64,000 bases of DNA, taken from NCBI GenBank assembly GCA_021234155.1, contig JAJEKV010000017.1, positions 11,041,525 through 11,105,524 of the forward strand. The letters are read 5' to 3'. The translations under genes were made by a program, and so were the position numbers. Positions 45,287 through 58,139 of the stretch are shown piece by piece. The notes beneath the pieces were generated by a model. The model was given only the letters and a program-made list of their open reading frames with translations. It was not told the DNA's origin and made no database searches. Numbering within the stretch: the first letter of the stretch is position 1; the number at the start of each line of letters is the position of its first letter. The stretch is from Isoetes taiwanensis (lineage: Eukaryota > Streptophyta > Lycopodiopsida > Isoetales > Isoetaceae).

Positions 45287-48200
45287 ATGGTAAGTTAGAT
45301 GGAGCGTCTATCAAGCTCTTGACAGTTGACCCCCCTTTGCTTTTTTTTCTCATTCAGTCGGATATACGCAAATGGTTTCTGAAGCAGCCACATCAGAAGG
45401 CCAATGATTCTGCTAAGCCGGTAAAGGCCGTTTTTGATGCATCTTACTCCATTTGAATTGTGGTATATTTTAATATTTTTGCAAGCAGAAGGCAGACGGG
45501 GATGGAGGTCCAGCATCTGTTGGCCCGAAGGTCAGTAAGTACTTCAACAATTCAACGTGCACTGATGATCCATCAACACCTGTCAGTGTCACGAAGAAGG
45601 CAGCAAAATCTTCTCCGTCTGTTGGAGCTAATAAGAAATCATCTCATAATGAAAAGCGAGCCAATGTTGATGCTGATAACGAAGCTCCTTCGCCCAAGAG
45701 AGTTAAGAGTAGTGAAAAGTCAAAGGGAAACGAAGCTGCAAGTCACAATCAGGAAAGGCAGACACAAACAAGAACACAAACAGACGATCATAATGGTGAG
45801 ATTGCAGAAGTAGGAAAGGGAAGGGGTAGAGGATCAGCATCCATAAAGCCCGATGCAGTAAAACCTTCTATTGCCAGAGGACGTGGAGGATTTGGTAGAG
45901 GATTTGGTGCGCCTCAAACAACTCCTCCACACAAAGGAGAGAAGGTTAGTATGTAAGTTTTATGAGAATTCTGGAAAACGAATGTGGCTTACAATATTTT
46001 TACCTCATCTATAGGAAATCCCAGAGGGCGCAGATAACTGTTTGGCAGGGTTGACATTCGTCATTAGTGGGACACTTGATAGGTACTTACATATTAACTA
46101 GAATGGAGCTTTAATGCTGAATGCTTGTAATATATGGGGATCGTGAATGTTCAAGGCATGACACTGTATTCTACTTTTCCAGCCTTGAGAGGGAAGAGGC
46201 AGAAGATCTTATTAAAAGATATGGTGGTCGAGTCACCTCTGCTGTCAGCAAGAAAACGGTCTGTTATATATTACATACAATATTCTTTCTTGGATGTGAA
46301 TAAATTTGAATGTCTGAAACAGAGCTATCTGCTTGCGGATGAGGATGTTGGAGGACAAAAATCTAAAAAGGCTCATGAGCTTCAGTAAGTAGAACACAAT
46401 AGTACAATTTTTTACTAATCAAGAAATATTCCCCTTGTTTTATCTCTTTTGAGACTTACGAAGGTAGATTATTGCTTGGGATTGCAGGATACCATTTCTC
46501 AAAGAGGACGGTCTTTTGGATATGATTCGAGTATCTAGGCCCAAGTCAACAATAACAAAAAGAGTAGATTCAACACCAACTCGTCTGGCTCAAGGTCTTG
46601 GAATGATGTCTTTAAGAAAATGCTGTAATTGTTTTGTTTGTTAGTCTTGTTATTTTCTATCATTCTTTTCATCTTTTTCCCAGCTCAACGTGTTACCCTA
46701 AGTGCCTAGAGATGTATTTATGCCACACGTGGGCTATCTGTTATGGTCCCATCTCATCTTGTGGCGTGAATGCAAGTGATTTGGTTCCTTGCTCATGTGC
46801 TTTAAATTACACTTGTTATGTCATTTATCATTTATCATTTATCATTTATCATTTATCATTTATTACTGTCACCCACTTGTTCACAATTCTTGGTGTCTGA
46901 TGAATTCTTTAAGCAAGATTACCATAAATGCCAACAGGATTGGGACATGTACATTTCGTTGAGCTAAACCCGTAGGAAGCACCAGATGACAAAATATCTG
47001 CAATTGCCAAGCGTAATAGCAAATTAGCAAGTTTTAAGTTCGGTTCTGGAAGATTTTATGCTTCATTACCTTGTGCTGATAATTTTTTCATTCAATACAG
47101 GACTAAGCGGGCACATGAAAGATGCAAAAAGAGGACTTGATGATCAATTGATTAAGGAAGGTCGATTAGATAGAAAAATAGATGGGTCATCAGTATCAGG
47201 ATGTGTTATGGGAGAGGAAATTTGGCCCGAGAAATACAAGCCTGTGTCCACTGATGAGATTGTTGGAAATCAAAATCTTGTAAGAATTTTAACTTAACAA
47301 TATTTCTTAGTCTTCTTGGGGATGTTCACATATCAGTGTTTGCTAACAGCTCGTACATATTACATAAAGGTTAAGCAGCTGCGTGATTGGCTGAAGAATT
47401 GGGATGAGCATAACTTGCATGTGGGAACTGGGAAAGGCAAAAGGAGTGGGGTCAGTACAGCATCAAAAAAAGCTGCACTTCTAAGCGGCCAACCAGGCAT
47501 CGGAAAAACGACTACAGCACGACTGCTTTGCAAAGAGCTTGGCTACGAGGCACTTGAGGTTTTTATCCGAGACCTGTTTTTATTCCCTTAAGTACAAAAG
47601 TGCTAAAGATGATGTGACATTAACTTCTCCCTAGAGTTCTTTTGAGTAGTGATTATATAGGCTGGTTACACTGCGTTTATTTTCTTGTCCAAATACATGG
47701 AAATCCTAGATTTTTTCCTGTCTGTCAGGTTAATGCAAGTGATAATCGTGGCAAAGCTGATTCTGATGTGAAAAAAGGAATTGGGGGTGTCACGGCAAAT
47801 ACTATCAAAGAGATGGTTAGCAATGAGTCTCTGAGCTTGAAAAATAGCAATTGGTATGACACCCTAGGGCATGTTCTTTTTTCAGATTATCCATGCTAAC
47901 AACTGTGGCCCTTCATAAATTTTCCAGGAGTACAAACCACAGAAAATCTGTTCTAATCATGGATGAAGTTGACGGCATGTCTGGAGGAGATCGTGGTGGG
48001 ATTACGGATCTTATTGCCAGCATTAAACTTAGCAAAATACCGATTATATGTATTTGCAACGATCGCTACAGTCAGAAATTGAAGGCTCTTACAAACTACT
48101 GTCTTCCTCTACCCTTCAGGAAGGCCACCAAGCAACAAGTATGCTTATTAATATCAATGGAATTAGAAAAATACAACTTGAACGCCATTGCTTGAACAAT

Positions 48201-51200
48201 CATCTGCTCTCTTGTAATGTATTTTCTTAAGCATAGAGCACGAGGGCATTAAATCATGGCTGAACACTTCCTAACGAGCCTATTCTTGATGTGCAGATGG
48301 CCAAGAGACTCAAGCAAATAGCATGCAAGGAGGGCCTTGATGTTGAGGAGGTGAGATTGCTTTTAATTAGCAATTTATCTATTTGATTGGGGAAGGTATC
48401 CAAATTAATCACATAGTATTTAAAAGGAGATTGGCATTGATTGTACTTGTTGACCTGTCATGCTTCCTTGGTTCTTTTATTGGGCCTTATCCATTCAGTC
48501 TTCACATTTAGGGAGTGGATTCTGAAAGTTCTAACACTTCCTTAATTCTGCTCGTATTTGAGCTTTCTTCTTCCTATATATTAACAGAACTGTTCAGTAC
48601 AGAAATGTCTATTTAAAAAGAAATTTGATATCTAAAGCTGAAGAGAATTGTTTGTCGAATTTAGAAGCTATACGTTTGCAGGAATCATAGATTGCCATTG
48701 AAGCTGATGTATGTTGAAGTGCAGAGAGCCCTTGAGGAGCTTGCAGATCGTACCCATGGGGACATGCGGATGGCATTGAACCAGCTGCAGTATATGAGCC
48801 TTCGTAAAAGGGTGTTGAAGTATGATGACATTAAAGAGCATGCATTAGCAAGTGCAAAAGATGAAGATATCAGTCCATTCAGTGCTGTTGACAAGTATGA
48901 TTTATTGAAGAGTGTTTGGTTGCCTGGTATTATCATCTCATTGGTATTATCATCTCATTTACCTTAAAAGTTTTACAACAAAAAATTTAAGTGCCTTTGC
49001 CAGTATGATTCACATAGCATTATACAGTTTATTTCATGTTATAGACCAATCATTGCTAGTTGCAAATTAATATATGAACAGTCCACTATTGTGGTGGTCG
49101 GATATGGATTCTAAGCTCTTTTATCCTGCTTAGATTACCAACTTGTAAGAACCTTGTATTAAACTGGATTGTGCCCAAGGTAGGGACACACGGGATTGCC
49201 AGTTGAGACTGACTTTGGCTTTTTTTTTGTTGATAAAAGCCTTGGCTGATCAAGGTAAGGTCTGTTGGTTTTAATTCCCTGCATGGTTTGTTCTTATCCA
49301 TGGATATGTCTCCATTCAAACCTGTTTTTTGCACTCTCGAATTGGAAAGGCCTGATTATAGCCCGTTCACATGGCTGCCTTGGGTACTTTCGGCAGGAGA
49401 GTGGAGCCAACTGAAAAACTGGATGGAGTTCTTTGAGATGCAGATATTTGAATTGTCCACCATGGTATGTAACTTTGATATGCTATGACAGCAAGTAATT
49501 ATGGATTGAGGAATTGAAAAAGCCATTGAAACATAAATTTAAACAGGCTAACTTGGCTGTTTAAATTTGATCCGAAATTGCAGCAATAAAGAAGTTGACC
49601 TCAGTTGAAGGATTGAAACGATTTGAATCGGAGCTTCACCCCATTGTGAATAAACTTCTGGGTTGATGTTGTTAAAAATCTAGCCAAGGAGACAATCAAT
49701 GCCACATCAGAGAAGGAAGGAAAAAGAGCTTTGAAGGCAATGTCAGAGTTCTAGGCTTTGAAATTGTCCTTGATCCCTTCACATCGGCATCTGAGTTGTT
49801 GTCCAACACTTTAGGCATCCGCAAATTTGAGGCTGTTTGGGGTGTAAAGAAAGGCACTTCAAGGGTTAGCCTTTAGTCATTAATTTCAAGACCTTGGAGG
49901 ATAGGTTAAATCCCTCAAGAATAGGAAACTTGCAGCATTTTCTAAGGTTTTTATGGATGAAGAAGAAAAGATATGCCCAGTGCAAGTTTAGAACAAAAAG
50001 AGATGCTTGCAAGTGGTTGCAAATCCTCTGACGATCCAAACAAATGGGCTGTATATAGAGGTCCGTCCGTGACAAGTTCAACAAATAGGAATTTAAGGGT
50101 CTATGAGACCATAAAATTCCTGGCTGTGGCATCGTGGAACTGCATTGGAACATTAAGATCATGGACATAGTAAAGGATAGAGATATTATCTTTTTGAGCA
50201 GGAGTGTTGGTTTACTGTTAGGCCTCAGTCTACAGCAGCTAGAAGAAAGGTAATGGGGGATCAGGAGGGGTAGCAGTTACTTTTAAATGAGAATTATCCA
50301 GAATAAATTCAACATTTAGTAAATTGCATTTATGTTACTGCCTGCTACTTACTCCCTGAAAACTTAGGTTATGTTAATGCTGATAGGCAAGGAGCCTTTC
50401 CAGACATGGCTTTATTTGATGATATTACTGAGTTCTCTAAGCTAGGGGAGGTCTTACTACTAGGGGATTTTAATGTATGAACTGTGGATGCCCAAGTCCA
50501 ATGTTTGCTACCATCCTTATCTCCTGTGAAACACATACCATGAGAAGGTCTGCTGATTGTTATGCGGACATTACAAGGCATGGTCACTTCCTTTTGAAAT
50601 TTGGATAGATGCAGTCTTGTCATTTAAATTGGCATGCAACATTGGCCTGATTCAGCCAACTATACTTGCAATTCTCAAAGTGGCAGACATAGTGTAATGG
50701 ATTATTTGATGGGGTCTCCATCTGTTATAAACATGGACCAAGACCAAATTAATGTTTCGTATCGAATATGGGTGATTAAAAGATGGTGACGTGGCGCCAT
50801 CTGATTGGATGGGTTGAAACGAAAGAAAGCTTGAAGCTTTTTCCTGAAGCGTTTCACGGCATAACCGGCTGGGCTGGGTGATGCCTGCCAGGTGCTGCCC
50901 ACAGGCCGAATTTTGATCTGAGGGGATCAGGTTGACCAAATCGGCCACCTGGCCTATGCCAGGGGCTGCCAGATCTGGGCATAACCCAGTATAAAGGAAT
51001 TGAGAAGAAGAGGGCCAGGACATGGTTTCCTTGGCTGAAGCTAAACCAGTTTTGTTTGATTGCTGATTCCATCATAGCATCTGAGAGCCAGGGGCTCTTG
51101 CACTAGTGGGGGAGTCAGGGACTCCGAGGGCGAGGAGGTTTAGTGCTGGATGCTATACAGGCTGTGGTACAAGCCTTGCCTTTAGCCCAGTCTTTAATAC

Positions 51201-54200
51201 CATCCTTGGCAAATGAAGTCGATAAGTTTTTTGTCTCTCCTCTACCACCCATCGGAGACCATTCTCCTCTCTTCTTCTGTCTCAAACTTGCTTTCAGCTG
51301 GATACAAGCGAACAACCACCCTATTTCTGATCTGCATTTGACCACCATACACCAAGCCTCCCTCGCCTCTTTTTTGCATAAGCTTTGCTCGCTTGGTAAA
51401 CGCCATCCTTAAATGCCCAAAAAGCTTTGTTATGACGATGAATGCAAAATCCTTTACAATCAGCTCAAAGAAGAGATAGTAGCCTGCTCCTTTACAGTTA
51501 CAGCAACCAAAAAAGCCTATTAGAGGAGGATGTGCACAAAAAAAATTTATATAGCGCAATTGAGAGAAGATATGCTCAATTTGATGTACAGTAATAAATC
51601 TGCGAAGTTTTGGCATAACTTCTCGCTAAGGAATCTGATTTGCCCTTCTCAAAGACCCAAAAGTATGGACTGCTTATGCTCAAACATCTTCGATGTGAAA
51701 CAATCAGATATATGTTGGATATTGAAATGCAGCCTAGGCGCCAATCCTCCTCTGTTTTCTCTACTTCCTTTGTAGATGAAGCCATGAGAAAAATGAACGC
51801 TGGAAAGCCAAAGATTGTGAGGACCTGCAGGCCGAATGTCTTATTGATTGTATAGATATCCTGGTTCCTGTAGTAAATTTATTCAATGGGATGATATGCT
51901 CAGGCTTCCCCAAAGCATGGACTGTTAATATCATCAAGCCAATTTTTAAAGCTGGAGGCTCAATGAATCCAAACAATTACCGCCTCAACATATGGGAGTT
52001 CACTTGATCATCAGCTAACATGCAGAGATGAATCTTCTTAGAGCAAAAGACCAAGGGGGTTTTGGAGCTCAGCAATAGACCATATTCTTACCTTAATGCT
52101 TTATGGATTTCCGCAAAGCCTTTGATACGGTTCCACAGTTCCATAGACTCTTAAAATTGGCACTGTTGCAAGAATTATATTTATACTCTATGGAAATCTA
52201 GTCATACTAGTCAGAAGGATTAAAACTCCTCAGGGCTAGTCCTTGTCCCCTACATTCGTTGGCTTATACATTGATGAGCTGGAAGGCTTTCTAGGAGCAT
52301 GTGGATGCACTTTGGCTTATCCATCCCTCTCTAAACTGATCACCTATGAGGACCAGAAATGTATAGCTCTTTTCCTTCACCAAATGACTGTGCATAGAAG
52401 AAATCTATTGAAGGAGCAAGCTGGGGGAAGAGTGGGACATTAAAACGATCCTACACAAAGGCTGATCACTCTCTTTCTCATTGGAGGTGATAATGATAAT
52501 AAACGGAAGTTCTTCCCGAACCATCTCATCCAATCTCAAAAGGAGTAACCATGAAAGTGTCTAGGAGAAGAAAGCGGACAGTAAAGGAAAAACATAAGCA
52601 GTCCTTCAAAAGAGAAAACAAGTCTGGCATCTTTATACTTTGAGCCCGTGGCCAAGAAGACAAAAGTTTCTTAACTTCATTGTTTTAGTTTTCTTTTTTC
52701 TTTTTTAGCAATATCTCTAGGTGGCTGCAAATGCGCCCCTAGCTGGACATGAATGATGTAAATTTGGTCTCATAGACCCAAGCGGTCTCTCGTAGACGTT
52801 AATATAATCTTTCTTTATGCCAAAAAGGTTGTCTGATAAGGGCCTCAAAGAATGCTCATTTGCAAAGCCACCTCAGTGGGCTGCCTCAATGGGATTTGGT
52901 ATAGGGAACTTGCCTCTTTCTCTTTTAATTTTGATGCAACTGGTAATGCAAATTTCAACACTAAAAAGGAGACTAAAAAAATGAATCAACTAATTCTGCA
53001 TGATTTTGAATATTTGCATAAATAACGGCCACGTGTGAGCTTCCTGCATGCAATTGGTCAGCTCGGGATTGTCTCACCAGCTGAAGATTGTCGTAGACCC
53101 AAGTGGAATCTCGCAGAATGGGGCAATTCAGGGTGTCCTCTCACTGGAGGGATGTGTTAAAAGATCCTAGCTAGGAGGATAGGAAATGCACTTTTTATAA
53201 TTTCGATATGGTGGATTCTTGAGGAATATTATTCCCTGAAATGTGCATCTTTGTTTTTTCATAAGTTTTGTCAAAGACGAATGAGCGTCCTCAAAGATAG
53301 AAACGTCATCAGCTCAAGAGGCCCAAGGCAAACAGAGATTTTTTTGTTCTTCCTTGTAAATGAACAGTTACAGAAAAATGGAATGATGGAAGGAAATATC
53401 ATATGGGGTTGACATTAGCTACATATAAGAAAGTAAAATGGCACCAAAAACAGCACATTTACACAGCTCCTAACTGTGATTAGAAAATAGGCGTTTATAG
53501 TGAGATAATTGTGAAGATTAAAAAGAAAACAATGTTGCATATAGTTTCTATCCTTGATGAGGGCAATGAGGTAGCTACAAAGCTATCATGTATGTTTATC
53601 TTTCCTTGAATGTCCATATGTCAGTTATCTAATCTATAAGGGCTGATTGTGGCCTTTGGTGCTTGTTTCAGGTTAATGGGTTTCCAAGGGAGTAAACTGC
53701 GTTTTGATGAAAGAATTGATCTAGCTATGTCAGATCTTGACCTGATTCCGCTCATTGTTCAGGTATAGAAAGTAGCTAAATAGGTTTATGAGTTGGTTTG
53801 TATGGTTTGGTGCTATATGTCATTCTAATTCTGTAAAACATCAGGAGAATTACCTGAATTATCGTCCTAGTGAGTCTGGTCATGATGAAACAGTTCGGAT
53901 GGATATAGTGGCGTGCACTGCTGCAAGTATTGCTGATGGTGATATTGTAAATGTTCAAATTCGTAGATACCGCCAGTGGCAGCATGCGCAGTTAGGAGCT
54001 TTCATGTCTTCAATAATTCCGTGAGTATGACCCGGTTTTTGTATTTCCCTTCTAGCGTATCCATGTGTTTTCAGCTGACCTGTAGTATGCCGTTTCTTTT
54101 CAGTGCTGCTCTTGTGCATGGTCAAAGAGAAGTGCTTGTACAGGTATAAAGCAGTGAAGTTTAGAGCTGCCATGCTTCCTAGTTGCTTAGGAGAATGATA

Positions 54201-56069
54201 CTTGGATTTTAGATGACATAATGCCATATTAGCCAATATTTAGGGGGTCTCAAATCCTCATCTGAAAAGATAAATTTTGCTGGATAGTAAGAAAGCTGAG
54301 CATGTAACATTAAGGTACTCCAGTTCTAGTTTTTTTGGTCGAATGACAGTTGTTCTCGCCTTAAAATGATTTGGCAGATTTGCTTTTTGCTGGCAATATA
54401 TATGTGAATGAATCGGTTCCTGTGTCTTATGCCAAAGTAATTTTTATGAGGAAACATGACCTGGGAAGACAGTTTGATTCAAGTTTGGTTACGTTTCTCA
54501 TGAAAACATGAGCTGGGCTGTCTTGAGAATAGTTCGTGTCCCGTTGACATAACATTCTGTGCAGGGATCTGGCTGATTGGCTAGTGTTTTTGTAGGGAGA
54601 ACGTAATTTTAACAGATTTGGTGGGTGGTTTGGCAAGAACTCTTCTTGGGCAAAAAAGAAGCGGCTGCTTGAGGATGTTCTCATTCATGTTCTTGCATCC
54701 CGCACATGTGAACCTACACGGTAAACAATTGCAGACTGTACCCCATATGTTGAAGTTCTGCTGTTGCTAATGAGCTTACTAAATATGCCTGCACAGGGAA
54801 ACATTGCGTATGGATTATCTTTCTCTGTTGTCCTTGGAGCTGACTTTGCCCTTGAAGAAAAATAGCAAGGTTAGGTTTAATAGGTTGAAGTTACAGATCT
54901 CTTTCCTTTTGCATAGATGATGTCAATAACGACTTCATATTTCAGAATGAAGCAGTGGAAGAGATTGTTGATCTGATGGATCAATATTCTTTGACCCAAG
55001 AAGATATCGAATCTATTCTTGATGTTACAAAGTTTCAGGTACTCTATTCTTGATATTACAAAGTTTCAGGTGCAGGTTGAGTCGTTAGGTTGTTAACTTC
55101 CAAAGATTGTAAATGTAACAGAAAGCTTACCCTTTTGAATAGTTTACTTATTTATGATGCATTTGGTGTCCATCTATACGGGAATAAAATAGCGTAATGG
55201 AGATGGATATCCTTACATAGTAGAACTACTGAATTTTTTTGAAATGCAGGGTCAACCTGATCCATTGGAAGGTGTTCCACCAGCACTAAAGGCGGCGTTG
55301 ACGAAGGCATATAATCGTAAGGATCGTGAACGCCATATAAAGTCTGCAGATTTATTGCCTTCTATTCCTGGTCAAAAGAAGACAAAGAAGGTTGCTCGTC
55401 GTATTCAACTAGAGGCAGCAGAAGTTGAAGATGAGTTTTTGAAGGATGAAAATGCTATTTTTGCTGGTAGGAATGTTTTTTCATAGTTGTAATTGTAAAC
55501 TATTGTCAGATTGAATAGCAACATTATCTGTTCTCAGAAGGCGATGAAGAGGATACACCCTTGGAAGATGAGGAGCTAGAAGATGGGGCAAAAAAGCATG
55601 ATATTGGTACTTTAAATTGAACTTTGAAAGAAAGTAATGAATTTGGGGGCTTGTTTATAGGATATGCTTTTAGAGGCATGCACGTGAGTTTTAGATTTGA
55701 TATCCGTCAAAAAGGGAAGATGTTTCAAGTTGTGTTACAGAGAAAGCACATAATTTCATATACTATGATGATGAACTTTCATTGTTTTTGGCATTCTTAT
55801 GTAGTATTATTGCCCAGGAGTAAAAATATTCTTGTTTGTCTCCAGAAACCTTGAAGCATTCAGATGCTGGATATGAGATCAATATAAGTAATGCAAAAGA
55901 TGCAAAAGGTACAATGTTTTACCCCCGGTCATTTATATTTGAGCTTATGTAATATTATATGTTACCAGGTGCCAAGCATGGTGTGAAAAAAAAAGATGTG
56001 CAGCAGAAGAACCAAGGCATTCAAAAAGATGTCAACTCTGCTACGAAAGGTGGAAAGAGAAAACGGTGA
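45287..56069 (+). CDS. RFC1: Replication factor C subunit 1 (clamp-loader large subunit), 23 exons
   Basis: RFC1 is the large subunit of the ATP-driven loader that opens PCNA at primer ends in the nucleus. Exons: 45287-45289, 45358-45420, 45489-45944, 46015-46082, 46183-46258, 46323-46384, 46488-46594, 47101-47279, 47370-47558, 47729-47853, 47928-48138, 48297-48350, 48725-48894, 53672-53762, 53845-54020, 54104-54143, 54596-54720, 54797-54869, 54946-55038, 55250-55466, 55538-55606, 55846-55908, 55969-56069. All introns are GT-AG and all phases close: 936 residues (plant homologues are about 950). Residues 1-8 read MSDIRKWF, the conserved N-terminus. BRCT domain about 176-255 (DNCLAGLTFVISGTLDS, YLLADEDVGG). 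AAA+ domain: WPEKYKP, Walker A GQPGIGKT (378-385), Walker B LIMDEVD (452-458), sensor ICICND, YCLPLPFRKATKQQ. The collar domain and a basic end GGKRKR follow. The start codon fills the first coding exon alone. Exon 7/8 joining is the least certain point. Confidence 0.95.
46822..46864. repeat. (CATTTAT)6 microsatellite in RFC1 intron 7
   Basis: Six perfect 7-bp units in the intron between exons 46488-46594 and 47101-47279. It is likely length-polymorphic and has no coding effect. Confidence 0.9.
49300..52830 (+). mobile_element. Degenerate LINE (non-L1-type reverse transcriptase) inside RFC1 intron 13
   Basis: Plus-strand pieces in order: an ORF1-like stretch at about 49560-50090. Endonuclease pieces follow: ASWNCIG near 50130, EVLLLGDFNV near 50450, the YTCNSQSGRHSVMDYLMGS stretch near 50660-50710, and GDHSPLFF near 51255-51280. 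Reverse transcriptase pieces: IIKPIFKAGGSMNPNNYR near 51930-51985, DFRKAFDTVPQ near 52105-52140, and SLSPTFVGLYIDELEGFLGA near 52235-52300. A tail with TAATATAATCTTTCTTTATG ends near 52820. Many stops and frame changes make it inactive. The SP-x-xxGLYIDELE motif differs from the L1-type LINE at 33.8 kb, so it is a different clade. The endonuclease is interrupted at about 50765-51130 by ~360 bp of GC-rich unrelated sequence. Sense orientation relative to RFC1. Confidence 0.8.
55012..55073 (+). repeat. 31-bp tandem duplication across the exon 19 splice donor of RFC1
   Basis: TCTATTCTTGATGTTACAAA and the following bases to 55042 are repeated at 55043-55073 with two changes. Both copies end CAG/GT, so two donors lie 31 bp apart. 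The second would add an in-frame stop (GTA CTC TAT TCT TGA), so only the first gives a full protein. Confidence 0.9.
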
Positions 56070-57685
56070 TTGGAGGAGTTTGCATTTTTGGGTGATGTTG
56101 GTGTTTACGCGCAAAGCTTCTGCAGAGATCCGGTGTGAAGGAGTAGTAAAAGGGTATATGAGGGTGAGATGTAGGCATATTTTAGAACATCCAAGAGTAC
56201 AACTGCACAGAACATTTCTTGTTTGTCAGATCAGCTTCTTTTTGGATTCACGGGCCATGTGTTTTTTTTATAAATCATAATGTGATTGGGAAGTTGTAAA
56301 GGAAATTGCATTGTTCTGATGTGTAAGTTCCAGTTGCAAGCCACTTTGCATACAAGAATTTTGGTTTAATTAATTCCGGCGTGGAGATGCCAACATCCTC
56401 TTTACAACGCTACATGATAAAAGACTCCGGCTAGCAATTTCAGGAAGAAGATACCAAGTGTAGTCTTTACAGTTGCAAAAACAATGATCCCCACTGGTTG
56501 CACTCTCAGCTTTTCTCTAAGACATTTATATTTTACCAATGACTGAACAACATGACACCACCAGTAGATCCAACAAAGAATCTGCTGCCCACTTTGCGCC
56601 GTAACCTTAGCGGACCCTCAACTTCCTTAGCCTCCCTTTAATCCAGCTTCCCTTGTAATCAGTTCTTGTCTTGATCTGTGGTTCACAGTTTCCTCTCCTT
56701 GGCAGATTTGAAGGCAAATAGTACGAGCACTGGAGCACAGAGCATATTGGCAGAGTTTTTTTCTGGAATTTAAGCGGTGGGAGCATGTTAGCAAACAAAA
56801 CATGTGCCAATGTCTCGAATAGGCCATTACGTCGAAGAAGTTCTGTCCGGTGATGGAAAAGCGGGATACAGTATGAAGGTTTTTTTTGGCTAGGAAACTC
56901 CTTCCAGGGGGAGCTCTATTCTGGGAAAGCTCAAGCAATCTCTAAAATGTATCTGGCGAAGCTCCAGCGATCTCTAGAAACAAGTTATAGCGGTTCACAA
57001 TTTCTGCCAGGCCTTGATCTGGAACATTCCTGATCAAGAAACAAAAACCAAACAGAAGCAGGGTGCAAACCATGTCTCTACCAAAAACTGGGATCCTAAA
57101 GTTACCTCAAAGATAAAAGTTTGAAGCCTTAGGAATCCTTGAGGTTATGGTATTTGCAATTCTGAGACTCTGAAAGTGAAAAACAGTTTTAAATTTGAGA
57201 CTATGCAAGTGAAAAACAGTTTCAAATTTGAGACTATGCAAGCGAAAAACAGTTAGAATAATGAAGCCAATATTTGTAGTTGAAAAAACAGGGTGATGGC
57301 GACCTGCAGCTAGGGCAGCGGCAGAGAGAGGAGGCTGCCTCCTTTCTTTCCTTCTGGCACTGCAGCAGAATATGGTGCTGATCCTCCTAGTGGCTAGCAC
57401 AGACGCAATCTTGACAGTTTTTTGGGATTTGCTTGATCAAGGTTTGTGTGGTTTTCAGATTTTGGAGCAGCCCATGGCAGTTTTCCTTTGGCTTTTGTTG
57501 TGCGTTGACAATGGACGGGAGACTAGTTTGTGCACTTCCAACATTTTTCTTTTTTCTTGCCTAGGGGAATAGGCTTTGAAGGCCCGCCCTTGCAAGATTC
57601 TCGTTGATTAGGGAATGCTCAGATCTTTTTTTTGTTGTTTCTGCGCCTACAAACCTAGGGAGAAAGCTGCTTCAGATATGATTTT
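56070..57685. other. RFC1 3' flank; no further gene recognised
   Basis: Includes the RFC1 3' UTR (no single clear poly-A signal chosen). A 33-bp unit (GTGAAAAACAGTTTYAAATTTGAGACTATGCAA) repeats 2.7 times at 57176-57255. The 57107-57400 minus-strand frame is a shadow of this repeat. Confidence 0.5.
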
Positions 57686-58137
57686 GGGAAAAACTCTGAG
57701 ATACCCTTATGTTTTGCTAAAATTAACAAAGCGCCTCTAGTTTTGGGGGTATTTTTATGGAAATGATCATAACTTTTTTTGTGATGATCCAAATGAGAAT
57801 GAGCCTTTCAGAGTTATTGTAAAGGAGGATGAGATTTTTCCATCAAAGGTAAGATCATATAAATCAGAGTCTTAAATCACAAGTTATTTTAATACACAAA
57901 AAAAATTGTAGAAATTTCAGAGGGATTTACGAGACCATAACTTGAGATTTCGGAATCCGATTCAGGAGATGTTAACTTTCATGGAAAGATCTCAATCTCT
58001 TCTACAATATATCTGAAAGCCTCATTCTCATTTGGATCATCACAAAAAAGTTATGACCATTTCCATAAAAATACCCCCAAAACTAAGGGCGTTTTGTTAA
58101 TTTTAGCAAAACATAAGGGTATTTCAGAGTTTTTCCC
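57686..58137. mobile_element. 452-bp foldback element (long inverted repeats)
   Basis: The first ~155 bp, from GGGAAAAACTCTGAGATACC, are the near-exact inverse of the last ~155 bp, ending GGTATTTCAGAGTTTTTCCC. Both arms carry TTTTGCTAAAATTAACAAA and CATAACTTTTTTGTGATGAT. The ~140-bp spacer has no ORF. No convincing flanking duplication was found. Long-TIR MITE or Mutator-like non-autonomous element is the best reading. Confidence 0.88.
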
Positions 58138-58139
58138 TA

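Noticed and set aside
45265-45456. Unspliced ORF running through RFC1 intron 1 into exon 2
   Set aside because: It begins with GTG, not ATG; the ATG at 45287 with donor GTAAGT and acceptor at 45356-45357 explains the conserved MSDIRKWF start.
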